From positions 13,344,501 through 13,408,500 of the forward strand of contig OZ038473.1 of NCBI GenBank assembly GCA_964036295.1: a DNA stretch of 64,000 nucleotides, read 5' to 3'. The notes beneath the pieces were generated by a model. That model made no database searches, was not told where the DNA came from, and was given only the letters and a program-made list of their open reading frames with translations. This DNA comes from Plumapathes pennacea. Taxonomy: Eukaryota; Cnidaria; Anthozoa; Antipatharia; Myriopathidae. Positions 53,701 to 64,000 of this stretch are shown here, piece by piece. Positions within the stretch are counted from its first letter, which is position 1, and each line of letters begins with the position of its first letter. A program made the position numbers and the translations under genes.

Positions 53701-54649
53701 TGCCAAACCGCAAGTAAACAGTTGCGCGTTCAAACGATAACGGATAACCGTGGACGGAGCTTAAACGTTCCGCACCGTTATTTCACGTTGTGTAAAGAAG
53801 AAATATTTATTTACAGGCGCGGTTTGTCCCGCTCGTCCGTGTTGAGAACTCCAAGAAGACCGCAGCACCAGGCGCATACGCACACGGCCAAAGCAGGCGC
53901 GCTGCACTTCAGGTTTTTACACAACTCCTACACGGGGACAAAGTACAGCCTGAGTTACATAGAGTACAAAATATAGAGTACAAAACACAGAGTTACAGTA
54001 CAAAATAGAGGACAAAACACAGAGTTACATAAAGTACAAAACACAGAGTTACATAGAGTCCAAGACATGCACACGGCCTGAATCTAACAATTTCCCCGTG
54101 CGCATTGCTAACAGGTGTACGTGTTAGAGATTGGCTACAACTTAAGTACCTCTAACGTGTCCGTTGACACTCGTAGACTCTCAAACTGCCAAGCTTTAAG
54201 TACTTCATGCATCGTATTGGAGACATTCCAGCACATGCTGTCCCACTGAACTTGGCTGTAGACAAGACCGAGTTAGGATCAAAGATAACATCTAAAGATC
54301 AAACTTGATAGATAACCAACCCTTTCAGCTGTGTATGTAGGGTCACCTCCTGACCCCCTCTCCCTCAGTCATCGAAATGTTGGGAATGTAAACAATGTCC
54401 TCACTCCCACAGTTATTCCAACGCAGGGAATGTTACTAGCCCCTCCCCCCAGGAGACGACTTCTTACCAGGTTTCAAAGGTTGAGGTGCTGAACAGCTGG
54501 TCCAGTAAGTAGCTGACCGTGGGCTCGTCCGGCACGTGGTCTGGGTCGGGATAGAACGTGCGCCACTTGTCTTTGTCTGGAATGTACAGAGAAATCCACT
54601 GCGCGATGAATGGAGTGGCGCCCAGACCCTCAGACGCGTTGAGCACGAT
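50742..54649 (-). CDS. MED24: MED24 exons 18-29
   Basis: Exons: 54468-54649, 54150-54255, 53541-53593, 53329-53384, 53161-53213, 52877-52999, 52716-52758, 52394-52515, 51916-52016, 51526-51602, 51256-51401 and 50742-50867 (stop TAA). The 54150-54255 exon has VQWDSMCWNVSNTMHEVLKAW, aligning with human VQMKWHEACLSISAAILEILNAW. The 51916-52016 exon has GWALAHLASQSLALGL, aligning with GTALAKLAVWCALSSY. Exon 20 starts at the inner acceptor (gctccag before TCGC) and exon 23 at ctctccag before ATTTTTAGC; other choices put stops in frame. Confidence 0.87.
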
Positions 54650-57600
54650 CTAATGATAAGGAACCAAGGAAGAACATTTCAGGTTACTGATCAACTTCAA
54701 GTTTCTCTTTCCATCTCCCACCGGAGATATATCATAAAGTGTGGAGAACTTGGTATTTGATCACTTGTACAGTTTCGTCTTACATGGTTAAGAGAATTTG
54801 AACCATACGTTCAGGGCCGAAAAGAAGGACAGCTGTGCGATGTACAATTCATGAAACACCTACATGTCACCCTACATCAAAACTGTTTGTATTACTGACC
54901 TTCCTGCCATAGACTTGAGAAATGTGAACAAGAATCATGAACGCTGAGTTGAACAAGTCACAGCGCAGGTTCCCCGATTTGACTGAAAGAAAAGTTGGAA
55001 AAACGTGTGAGAAAGAAACCCAGAACACTTCAACAAGGTTTCACGTTGTCAAAAAAGATGACCAAAGAGCTCAAATGCAGTAGGCTATTCAAAAGAGTAC
55101 CGTCGGTGCCGACCATTCAGAGATAACTTGAATCGGCAGTATTCGGAAAAAGATGGCTCGGCCATTGCCGTTCCATTCAGAGGTAACTTGACTCAACAAT
55201 ATTCGGAAAGAGATGGCTCGGCAATTGAGAGGTAACTTGATTCGGCAGCATTCGGAAAAAAATGGTTCAGCAGCACTACATACCATCTTCGTTTTCCATC
55301 GCAGAGTGAATTGTTTGTTCAGTTAATCTGGAAACACAAAGAAATTCGTTATGCCATTTTACGCTAAATGTTCCACTCTCCGTTCTCTTTTACTCCTGGT
55401 TGGCCGAGAGGACACAGCCTTTGCCGCCGATTGGCCAGGGCAAGTATGCAAAACGTGGTGCTTAAACCAATAAAAAAGAAGCAGGTACAAAATCAAAAGC
55501 AATGGGTTCCCACCTGATGAGACCGCTGACCAAACTTTCCATTTTTCCAATGCTTGACGCAGCGACAGTTACAAACTTGAGCTTCTCCACGTTTAGCAGT
55601 GAATTTAACAAAATCAAAAGGTTACTGGAGTTGGATTCGATAGCCTGGAAAAGCCAGAAATATAGCACAAAGTTAAACTAGACATCAGGGCAACCACAAT
55701 GTAAATTTAGACAATGTTAGGAAACTTCTGAAGCACAACACACTACACATGTACATGACTGTACGAACGCGCCCTAAGTTGGCTTACCTGAACTACTTCC
55801 ACCACTTTGGACTCTGAAAGGCAACAATAATTAAATAACATTACACTGACGTAAATATAATGACAAACTCTAAGATCGAGAATCTGTCATCACTAAAAAA
55901 ACGAATTGCTTGCAACAAAATTCCTGCATCCATTTTGTTTTGATGACAAAAAAAGTAGACATTTACAACCTTAACTGGATTGAATTCAAGGACTTGTTTA
56001 TAACTCCCTTGCCCATATCTATCTTTAGTTTGTTAAGTTCTGTTGGTTTCTTTGAAGTCATATATAAGTATTGTGACAACACTCTTGATTGCTTTCTATA
56101 CAGTACAGTACATCTTTCGAATTAATCTAAAGTGGCGTTGCCCCTCCTGCACATTATTGCATCATTTCTTCTATACCTGAAGAAAGTATCTGCCTGATGG
56201 GCTGTGCAGTTTGGACCAAGCCTTCTACACCTTCTACGCTGTGTGAGACATTCCTGCAGTGATGATAATAATTAAAAAAAAGAAGACACAGTTAACCACA
56301 GCTGCAGTCCTTCAGTACACTCACATCATCCACATCAGCCACATAAAAAGTAAACACATCGGTAAGCCCAGCGCATTACAGCAGAATTCACAGTTTTGAT
56401 CTTGGTTGATGTGTACATGAAAGACTGAAACACTAATGTTGACAGATCTTCTCTATGAAAACCATAGGGGTACAGCACCATAATAATGGAAACATGAACC
56501 AAGTCATGAACAACTGAACACATATACAGCCAACTCCCTCTTTATAATGGACACCCCTTTGAGACGGACACCTCTCTAAGACGGACACCTGGTAAGAGTG
56601 GTCCCTGCCATTTCCTCAGTCATTTACTCTAACTGGACACTCTAGATGAACACCTCTCTAAAACAGACAGTTAGAGCAGTGCAGGTGTCCGAGGGAGTTG
56701 ACTCTACTTGAAGTCTAGTCCTAAAGTTAGTACCTGAGTCTCATCAACTCCTCAATGCCATCTCCAGCTTGAGGTGGCACAATTCTGCTGTACTGTTGAA
56801 GCAGCACCTGGTAACAGTTCAGTCTGCCAAGAGATTATAATTTGACTCTATTGTAACGCACAGTACATGCACTGGAAAAGACAGTATAAGCCACATTGGA
56901 GAACTTACTGTACAGTACTCACAAACAATAATATGGTAGAACCTTTCAAGGAAAGTGAGAAATACTTTGAGATAGCAGGGGATTGAGATAAGTGGGGTTC
57001 TATCAAGGAAAACTACTAACAAGTTCATTTTCAAGGTAAATCAGATTCTGTTTGAAAAAGCATTTAGTTTGAGATAACCAAGTTTGAGACAGTGGTGTTC
57101 TTACTGTAGTGCAACATGCAATACATAGAGATTACTTCATGGAAAGTGCGCGCGTACGGTTTTTATTCACGAGTTGTGAAGTATCATAAAACGAACGAGG
57201 GAGGCTTTGCGAGCGAGTGAGTTTTGTGATACGAAACAACGAGTGAATAAAAACTGTACAACGCACTTTCCATGATGTTTTCTGTTTATTATATACATAC
57301 TGAGACATTTATGATGGGACCGGGAAACCCTTTAAAAGTAGTGAAAAATCGTCGTTCACAGCTTGTGATTGGACGAACGATTTTTTTCACGTGTGAAAAG
57401 CGTCGTTCGCGGCCTCTCATTGGCTAGAACTCATTTGCGTACGAAATTTTACGATATGGCTTTTTCGTGAGTATGTCTCAGTATGTATATAATAAAGCTC
57501 TTTACTTTGCATGTTTAAAAAATAAGGTGATACTCAATATTCACGAGCTACTAAGAGAGTTGGATAAATAAATAACATGAATTATTCACATTTCCATCTG

Positions 57601-58521
57601 TACCTGTACTTGGAATCTACGTCATCCAGAAGACGAACAAATCCCAACAGCTGCTGAAAGGCAGAACGTGCTGCAGTGTATTCCACAGACAAGGAACTGA
57701 TGGCCTGATGCTTGATCTCTAGCAAACTTATCACTCTTGGAAGCTGAAAAGAAACAGAACCATCCTAAGCCTTTTGATAGCTATTCTGACAACAACAAAA
57801 AACAAAATATTACAAAATAATATTACTGCTGCCTATCCATTCCTATCCACTGTTAATAGAATAGGCTTTAAATATATCTGGATCATGGTTGCTGTGCTCA
57901 CCTTTAAAAATAGAAATCCTGCCCACAATGTCTCCTCCATTGGTTTGGATGACTCCAGCAAACCAACCAAACATGAGCGCACAATCTCCAAGTACAAGTG
58001 TTGACGTACAACATTCTAGAACAAGTGATCACCAGAGATCAATTCACTGATTTGTCTTTGTTTTTTAAAGAAATTCTAGGACAATTTGTGAGGGTTACAC
58101 TGAAAATGGTAGCATATTACCTGTGTCTGAAGAACAACATCCATTATGTCTGCTACATGCTGTGGAGTATCTGCAGGCTCAACCAAGACCTGTAGAGCAG
58201 GTGAAATAAAAACTTAGTCAACAAAAACTTGGGTTGTCCCTGAGAAAATTAAGCTGTAGTCAGGAAATGCATCAAATAAATAACAAAAGCCAGACTCCCA
58301 AGAAATGAAAAGTTTAAAGTCGAACATCTCAGCTGGAGAATATCTACAGCTCATTTTTTATCCTCTGAAGCCAAGGATCTAGATGGCCTATTCTTCGCAA
58401 TATTTCCTGAACAATCTATGCATTAATAGTTTTGTAAGAACCGATGGGCTGAACCTGATAAAGACGTGACCTGCCAACAACAAACAGTACAGCTGACCCA
58501 TGCCATTCATACATCATCATC

Positions 58522-58572
<51 letters not shown>

Positions 58573-61500
58573 TTAAACATGTACTGTACCTGGTGTTGAG
58601 TGATCATCTGGACAGCCATATTTGGTGTTGACCCTGGGCTGCGATCAACTGCCCCATTTAATGAGCTCAAGTTGTGAAGTCTGATGTGAAAGCAGAAAAA
58701 CAATACAGATTAATGGAAGATAAAACAAAAACTGTGTACATGCAGTAAAATCCCAATTTTTTGAACCTTCAAGGGAAAGAATAATAATTCTCTGGCTACC
58801 TCTTTTTATTGGCAGATTGTGTGTCGCTTTTCAAAAATCTCCACACATAGTAAAATCAGTTTTCAAACTTATACTAAATTACCACATGTCCTATATAGCT
58901 GTACCTGTTAATGTTGTTCATAAATTCCTTGAAGTGTAGCTGAAGTTCAGGGGGTGCTACTTCTGATTGTGTTAAAAGCAAGAACTCCTTCAGGTGAACT
59001 TGAAACTGTCTTTCCAGCTCCATCGTCAGTCCTCCTGTCAAAATGACGTCATATTTTGAATTGGTGTCTCTCAAGATTCCACAGATTCCTTTATACAGTT
59101 GTACAGTAGTAAATTGAAAAGGAATTTACAGAATATCACCAACATATCACAGCTGTCTGATAACATTTTATCATTAATCATTATGATCCATACCTTGATC
59201 TTCCATTTTTCCTACAATAACCAGTCCTCTAAGTGAATGTGTCCCTATCACATGGCTGAATATTCGATGACACTTGCTGATGCACAGTAAGTGGACACTT
59301 TGACCAGTGGACACTTTGATTGTCTGAAACATAAAGAAGGTAGACCTCGTTAGTATGAGAGAAAAGAAGTCTGGTTTTACATAATTATCCAATTCCTGCT
59401 GCAGTCAGACATCAGGAGTGTGACTGAGTAAAGTGAACTTTGAGTGCTGTTAAATCCAGTTTCTTTGTCCAGGACCTTGTTGTTTGGATGAATCGCTATC
59501 CAGTGGTTGTTAACATTTAAGCTTCTTTTTATCAACTGGTTATGGATTTATCTGGTGTGCACTGCTATCCATTCTTTGGCAACCAGAGCCAGAAGGGCTA
59601 CCACTTTGGTGTTTGGTTAAACTTGCTCAATATTTTACAGAAAATTATGGACCACAAGAAACCAATCATCATACCGTTAGGAACCATTCAAAGTGCACAG
59701 TTTCACCAGAAAAAGTCAGCCATATGATAGACAGGAATAAATGCTACCAAACACTTTATCTAACCTCGAGACAGAGCTTGAGCAATCTGGTGACAGTAAT
59801 AAGTAACCAGTAGACAATCCTGACCAATGCCACTGCCAGCTCCAAACACTCACTCTCGTCATCTGGACAGCTAAAAAAGGAAAACAGGCACCTCCAGCCG
59901 ACCATCATACATGGAAGATTTTTGACCAGGTGCAAATGCATGTGTATATGTGTGCATAACTAAATCTTATGTTTCCTCTAACAAGATATAGAAGAGTTGG
60001 AGATTGAACCAAGTATTATAGGATTCCTGCTGTACACTTTGATCCTTTCTTTGATTTCAGAATACAGAACACAATTTCAGAAGCAGCAAGCATTAATTTT
60101 GTAATATGCATTTTTCAAAACGTCAGGGTAATCACCGGTATTGTAGGTACTAAGTAAATATTGTAGTGTTATTATTATAGTATTGTAGAGACAATAGAGA
60201 ATGATTGTGTGGACAAACTGTACCTGACAGTCGGAGTAATATCCAGCAATAAGTTAAGGATAGCTGTCAGACATCTCTGCTTTCCTATATTTTGAAACTG
60301 CAAACAATGCCAAATTTTAAAAATATTTTTCCAAAAAAAAAAAAGTATAATCAGACACTAATTCTATGTGCTGAATCAATAGAGAACTTAAGCAAACTAG
60401 GATGGAACACAACACAAGGAACCAGGAAAAGAGTGTCTCTGTAATCCTTATTTCTTTGTAACTTTGCCTATTCTTAGTTTGCTCAAATTTGTTCCGTTTT
60501 TGCCGAAGTTTTATTGCTTTCATCGTCTCCTACTAAGAAGAACGATTGTCGTAATTTCTCAAAATGTCGTCCACGTCCTGACAACAGCCTGAAAAAGAAG
60601 CATTTGGAGTCGCATGCGAGAGCATGACAACCCGAGATCAGATCAATTTCACATATTCACGTGCCCCTTTTGTCTTCTGCAATAAGTTTTATTGTTTCAC
60701 CGACGTTGCCGTCGTCCTCTCCCGTCCTGGTGCTTAAGCTCTCTAATAATTACAGTGAACTCTCTCTAAGACAGACACCCTCAGGACTAGGTTTAGTGTC
60801 CGCCTTGGAGAGTTGTCTGCCTTAGAGAGAGTTTAATTACAGAGAAACAAGTGAAAATCGGCAAGAACCAAATCTGCATGCTGTCCGCCTTGGAGACGTG
60901 TCCACTTAGAGAGAGTTGACTGTACTAATATATTATTATTAATAATATTAATAATATAACATATAATTATTTTTATTATATTATTATTATTATCAATAAT
61001 TATTATAATTTATGCTGTACCTGCTGGATAGCATTTAGCACTGCAGAATATGGAATAAGCTGCAAGGGAAAAGAAAGCAGACATATTATGTAATGGCTGA
61101 TTACAGTACAAACAACACATCCTAAACTACAAAATAATGTGAGCATGAAGAGTATAGTAGTTCTACATGAAGGAGGAAACCAAATGTAAATGCCAAACTT
61201 CCTTGTACCTTTGATGTTACACTATGCTTCAGGTAAGATAGGATGAGGGCACTTGGAGTGACACCAAATGTGGCCTGTTGGATTAAACAGTCTGTGAAGA
61301 CATAAAAGAAATTATACAGGTATGTTTCACGGGAGATTGGACATCCAGGTGTGAGAGTAGTCTCCAGGAAGACTACTGCAATAAACAATGTCTTTGCACT
61401 TAGGGTATGTACTGCACATGTATACGTGTACGTGTACTAATTCCCAGACACTACCAGTAATATAAGGTGCCACAGCAGAAATTATATACAAACGCTAACA

Positions 61501-61700
61501 ATGACGGGTCCAGCTACTTCCTGCTTTGAATCTATCGAAATTTAATATCTATCTTCCTCTAGGTCAAACTGACCTGCCATACTCTTCAGTGAATCACTAT
61601 TTTCTCCGTGGAATTTATTTCTAACTTCCACAAGCCATTGGAGAGGGTTCCAGCGTTCTTTCCACGCTTGAAGCACAAGGTCCGTGTTACTCACCGCCAT
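50742..61700 (-). CDS. MED24: Mediator complex subunit 24 (complete, 29 exons, 913 aa)
   Basis: MED24 belongs to the tail module of Mediator, the coactivator linking DNA-bound transcription factors to RNA polymerase II. The N-terminus TDLVLQAWKERWNPLQW matches human LKQAILQAWKERWSYAQW, SALILSYLKHSVTSK matches PLILSYLKYAISSQ, LEIVRSCLVGLLES matches LEIWKACFVGLIES, and MVIGGPEWFVGALVKEMLK matches LHMGGVYWFCNNLIKELLK. The C-terminus LLGICNLSSVEGRTVCAAAI matches VLAITDLSLPLGRQVAAKAI. The traced coding length is 2742 nt including stop, against 989 residues in human. Exons 21 and 26 appear to use GC donors; the latter (AG/GCTAGT) is weak and chosen because it keeps the frame. The start at 61700 was chosen by homology; two further in-frame ATGs lie upstream. 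Confidence 0.94.
50979..51080. repeat. Three copies of a ~38-bp unit in the last MED24 intron
   Basis: The unit gtgattggtggattcatg followed by (a/g)cacgtgaccaaaa repeats three times with small changes. It contains CACGTGAC or CCCGTGAC cores. It lies just upstream, in transcript order, of the final exon. Confidence 0.75.
52040..52255. mobile_element. Copy of the CCCTTT MITE family in a MED24 intron
   Basis: The sequence ccttttcactcgcaagctca, atacagattctcccaacctc, atgtatgagtgatgtagtaa, tctctggtgagcgactgaaa and catcactcatgggagtgaaa match 41393-41568 in the opposite orientation to the 44335 copy. Ends are partly preserved (CCTTTTCACTC / GAGTGAAAATG). Confidence 0.75.
53640..53705. repeat. GT-rich simple repeat (MED24 intron)
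   Basis: Interrupted GTGCGTGTGTTTGCGTG units lie in the intron between MED24 exons 19 and 20. A second short repeat (acagagttacat, agtacaaaa) covers 53940-54065. Confidence 0.8.
54667..54825. mobile_element. Diverged CCCTTT MITE copy in a MED24 intron
   Basis: The blocks gatcaacttcaagtttctct, gatatatcataaagtgtgga, gaacttggtatttgatcact and ggttaagagaatttgaacca follow the family order. Terminal repeats are lost. Confidence 0.6.
54900..61700 (-). CDS. MED24: MED24 exons 1-17
   Basis: Exons in transcript order: 61574-61700, 61209-61291, 61021-61059, 60224-60297, 59765-59870, 59194-59323, 58905-59034, 58590-58680, 58121-58189, 57902-58015, 57604-57743, 56734-56823, 56177-56253, 55788-55813, 55514-55644, 55284-55327 and 54900-54982. 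Phase runs without a break. Exon 14 is only 26 nt (ESKVVEVVQ). Donors are frequently GTACAG. Introns carry MITEs (56527-56704, 57138-57496, 60753-60922), an (AAC)n tract and an AT-rich block at 60930-61010. Confidence 0.9.
55110..55275. repeat. ~65-bp tandem repeat in a MED24 intron
   Basis: About three copies of (g)aggtaacttgattcggcag followed by attcggaaaaagatggctcg lie 5' of the donor region of exon 16 (55284). Confidence 0.75.
56527..56704. mobile_element. MITE with CAACTCCCTC inverted ends and TA flanks
   Basis: The left end CAGCCAACTCCCTC pairs with the right end gagggagttgactc, with TA on each side. The interior contains cggacacctctctaagacgg-type repeats. It is related to the element at 60753-60922. 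Confidence 0.7.
57138..57496. mobile_element. Two adjacent fold-back elements in a MED24 intron
   Basis: 57138-57274 is closed by CATGGAAAGTGCGC and the imperfect complement gcactttccatg, with internal ttttattcac / gtgaataaaa pairing. 57285-57496 is closed by TTTATTATATACATACTGAG and its complement. The second contains a further imperfect repeat around cgtcgttc(g/a)c. They are 10 bp apart and may be one composite element. Confidence 0.75.
58517..58571. repeat. (AAC)n microsatellite in a MED24 intron
   Basis: About 17 uninterrupted AAC units follow a short ATC run. Confidence 0.95.
60753..60922. mobile_element. 170-bp MITE with TA target-site duplication
   Basis: The left end CAGTGAACTCTCTCTAAG pairs with the right end cttagagagagttgactg (17 of 18), flanked by TA at 60751-60752 and 60923-60924. 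Tc1/mariner-like by target site. It lies in the MED24 intron between exons 3 and 4. Confidence 0.85.
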
Positions 61701-62243
61701 TACTGTCAATAAATACTTCATGTTACGCGACACAATATGTCACGTTAATTATCCGCTGACTTGTATTGTCCGTAGACGCAAGGCAGTCATACTTGTGTTG
61801 GCACGTGCCCGAATTTCAATAACCAAAGCTTGAATGAAAGGGTGTAATGCAGGCTTATCAGCACCTCGAAGAAAGTGAACAGAGTATTCACTTTTTTTCT
61901 TTGCTTTCGTTTTTCTTACCGCGAGAATCACTCCACCTGCTACGTAACCGCGACTCTCAAACCGGATGTGACGCCTGACTAAATTTGATTTCCCGCCGTC
62001 TGGTCCGGCCACGTGTTTGAAACCGAAACAATAGCACGCGACTTTCACTTGGCTACAACAGTAACTGGCACAACAATGCTTATTGTCACATGGTGAGCGA
62101 ACAGGTCACCAAAACACAACGCACAATAGCGGCGAATGATTTGAATTTGAATGCCCTTTACCGAACAAAGCTTGGTACCCATCATTGTTTACGTACAACG
62201 TGTTCTCTTATAACGTCGGCTTGTACTTCAAAGGGCATAAAAC
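61701..62243. promoter_or_regulatory. Shared 543-bp intergenic region of MED24 and the BTB-Kelch gene
   Basis: The start codons of two divergently transcribed genes lie 543 bp apart, so their promoters must share this region. A CACGTG-type E-box core (gccacgtgtttg, about 62010) and a ccggatgtgac element (61962) lie near its middle. No TATA box was seen near either start. Confidence 0.6.
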
Positions 62244-63114
62244 ATGGGAAGCACTGGAGTACATTACGACTATTTGGACGAGTTTCAAGCTCGCGACTCT
62301 TTCAAGCAAATGGATAACTTTCGCGAAGTGGGCTACTTCTGTGATGTGATCATCTGCTCCGAAGATGGACGCGAATTCAAAGCCCACCGATTGGTATTAG
62401 CTTCGGCAAGCGTTTACTTCCGAGCCATGTTCTTAACAGACATGAAAGAAAGCCAGGAGAAAAGAATCTTGATCAAAGAAGTGGATTCAGATTCTATGAC
62501 AGCTCTGATTAATTTTGCTTATACTTCATCAATACAGATCAACTTTGCTAACGTCGAGCAGATTCTCTCTGCCGCAAGTATGTTGCAATTTCTGGGCGTC
62601 GAAAACGCGTGTTATGATTTTCTGAGAAACAGTGTCAACGTGAACAACTGTGTAGGGATCTTGGGCCTCGCTGAGTTGCATGGTTGTACGGAGCTCATAG
62701 ACATGGCAGAACAATTCATCCGCTCAAGCTTTGCGTCCGTGGTGAAACTTCCAGAATTCGACTTCCTGACCCTGGAACAGCTCATCCGGCTCTTTTGTTC
62801 CGATAAACTGAACGTACCGTGTGAAAGCACAGTGTTCGTTGCTGCTATAAGATGGGTCTCACACGATCCGGAAAGCCGACAAGAGGCTCTTGTTCGACTT
62901 GTGGAACACATTCGGTTTCCTCTTATGTCTAGGAAATTCCTCATCGACACCGTAGCACAGGAGAGTTTGGTGATGGGAGACCGGAAGTGTAGGGAGTACG
63001 TTCTAGAAGCTCTAGATTATCATCTTATTCCTGAAAGAAGAGGCAAGTCCAAAAGTCCGCGTACCATTCCAAGACAGAAGTTTACTCGCTCGCTGTACAT
63101 CATCGGTGGAGAAG
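62244..63114 (+). CDS. BTB-BACK-Kelch (KLHL-type) protein, first coding exon
   Basis: The exon encodes about 290 residues. A BTB domain spans about residues 28-135 (FCDVIICSEDGREFKAHRLV, ASVYFRAMFLTDMKES, FAYTSSIQI) and a BACK domain about 140-250 (NNCVGILGLAELHGC, FLTLEQLIRLFCSDKLNV, VFVAAIRWV, LMSRKFLIDTV). A PRTIPRQ linker and the first Kelch strand (LYIIGGEG) follow. The donor G/GTAAAG at 63114 interrupts that first blade, so the Kelch propeller lies in exons beyond the window. KLHL proteins act as substrate adaptors of CUL3 ubiquitin ligases, with BTB binding CUL3 and Kelch the substrate. The sequence resembles the KLHL2/3/20 group; a specific orthologue cannot be assigned from this exon. 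The ATG at 62244 is the first in frame with the BTB region. Confidence 0.9.
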
Positions 63115-64000
63115 GTAAAGCGCGCGGTATATGCGTCGTGCAGTGTTATGTTTGCGTCTGTGAGTCAGCATAAACTTACATGTAGCTATATACCCACTTT
63201 TAGCAAACCAAACCAAACCCAATTTTCTTTTCTACTTTTATCACCCGCTCCATCATGAAAACCCTCATGATGCTAGATAAATTTCTGCAGCTGCAGTGGG
63301 TACTCTTATCGCATTCGCGCGCATAAGCCTATTAGCAGCCTCTTAATCCAATGAAATATTATGTCAAAACACCTCACTTTCCACAAGCATTCAGTAGATG
63401 TGTAAAGAACCACTTCGCCTTTACAGTGGGCGTTACCTGCGTCACTGCATGAGTTTTGATTAAAAAGAAAAATTAGATACGCTAGTTGTTTTAAAATTTT
63501 TTCCGCGACTTTACACTTGCCCCAGATTTGTTCCTGAGCCACAAGTCAAATTTTTGAATTATAATGCCGTCAATGTCGATTAAACTAAAAAATGTTGTAA
63601 AATCTAGCTGCACTTCCGACCTCAATGTTTAGCAATTGTTTTTGTCATCATATACTTCCTTTCGTGTTCAGAGCCTAATTTGGACAGACTTGCTTTATGC
63701 GTGCACCTGCTCGGGTCAATTTAGGATAAGAAATCGATACAGTCACGTAGTCAATTTAATGATTTGCGATCACTCAGATTTCTTCGACTTTAGTTGTTTT
63801 GAGACTCAGTGATCGCAATTTTTTGTAAAATTCTGTCAGCCACAACAAGTTACTTTGATTGGGATGTCCTTGTATTACAGAGTGGTACACGAACGATTGA
63901 ATATATAAATATAAACAATTTTGAACACAATGAAAAATAAAGATGGTCAAGTTAAAAAGAAAATAAACAAAAAGATGCAGATGACAGTTCAATACACGTT
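63115..64000 (+). other. Start of the BTB-Kelch first intron
   Basis: It contains stops in all frames, a few A/T-rich tracts and no recognisable exon or repeat. Confidence 0.6.

Overview
This is eukaryotic, intron-rich, AT-leaning DNA. Two conserved animal genes, abundant short inverted-repeat transposons and degraded BEL/Pao and Ty3/gypsy retroelements fit a cnidarian genome. I infer an anthozoan, probably a stony coral, but nothing in the window names the species.

Layout. (1) 1-15491, minus strand: the 5' two-thirds of huntingtin (HTT). I could trace 35 phase-consistent exons (1669 codons) from the start codon to the window edge. The N-terminal amphipathic segment is present but polyglutamine is absent. 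One intron holds a 0.9-kb GGT/GAT array. (2) 15.5-18 kb: HTT upstream region, then a ~600-bp tandem repeat with TATA-like boxes and splice-donor-flanked blocks. (3) 18-26 kb: a BEL/Pao element (plus) split by a Ty3/gypsy element (minus), whose reverse-transcriptase active-site region is amplified as a 299-bp dimeric repeat. (4) 27.1-47.9 kb, plus strand: a gene for a protein with five repeats of exactly 84 residues in an A-B-A-B-A order. Its proposed first intron (17 kb) holds an array of duplicated exon-like units, most of which would introduce an immediate stop. The same intron holds a broken copy of the HTT 5' region (37.2-43.6 kb, minus), itself interrupted by at least four transposons whose empty sites can be read from the intact HTT gene. 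(5) 49.0-49.8 kb: a single-exon RING/B-box-like/coiled-coil protein. (6) 50742-61700, minus: a complete Mediator subunit 24 gene (29 exons, 913 codons). (7) 62244 onward, plus: the first coding exon of a BTB-BACK-Kelch protein, head to head with MED24 across 543 bp.

The genes do not form a pathway. HTT is a HEAT-repeat scaffold, MED24 a Mediator tail subunit, and the BTB-Kelch protein a likely CUL3 adaptor. The features most worth following are the 84-residue repeat protein, the stop-exon array in its intron, and the HTT duplicate with its datable insertions.
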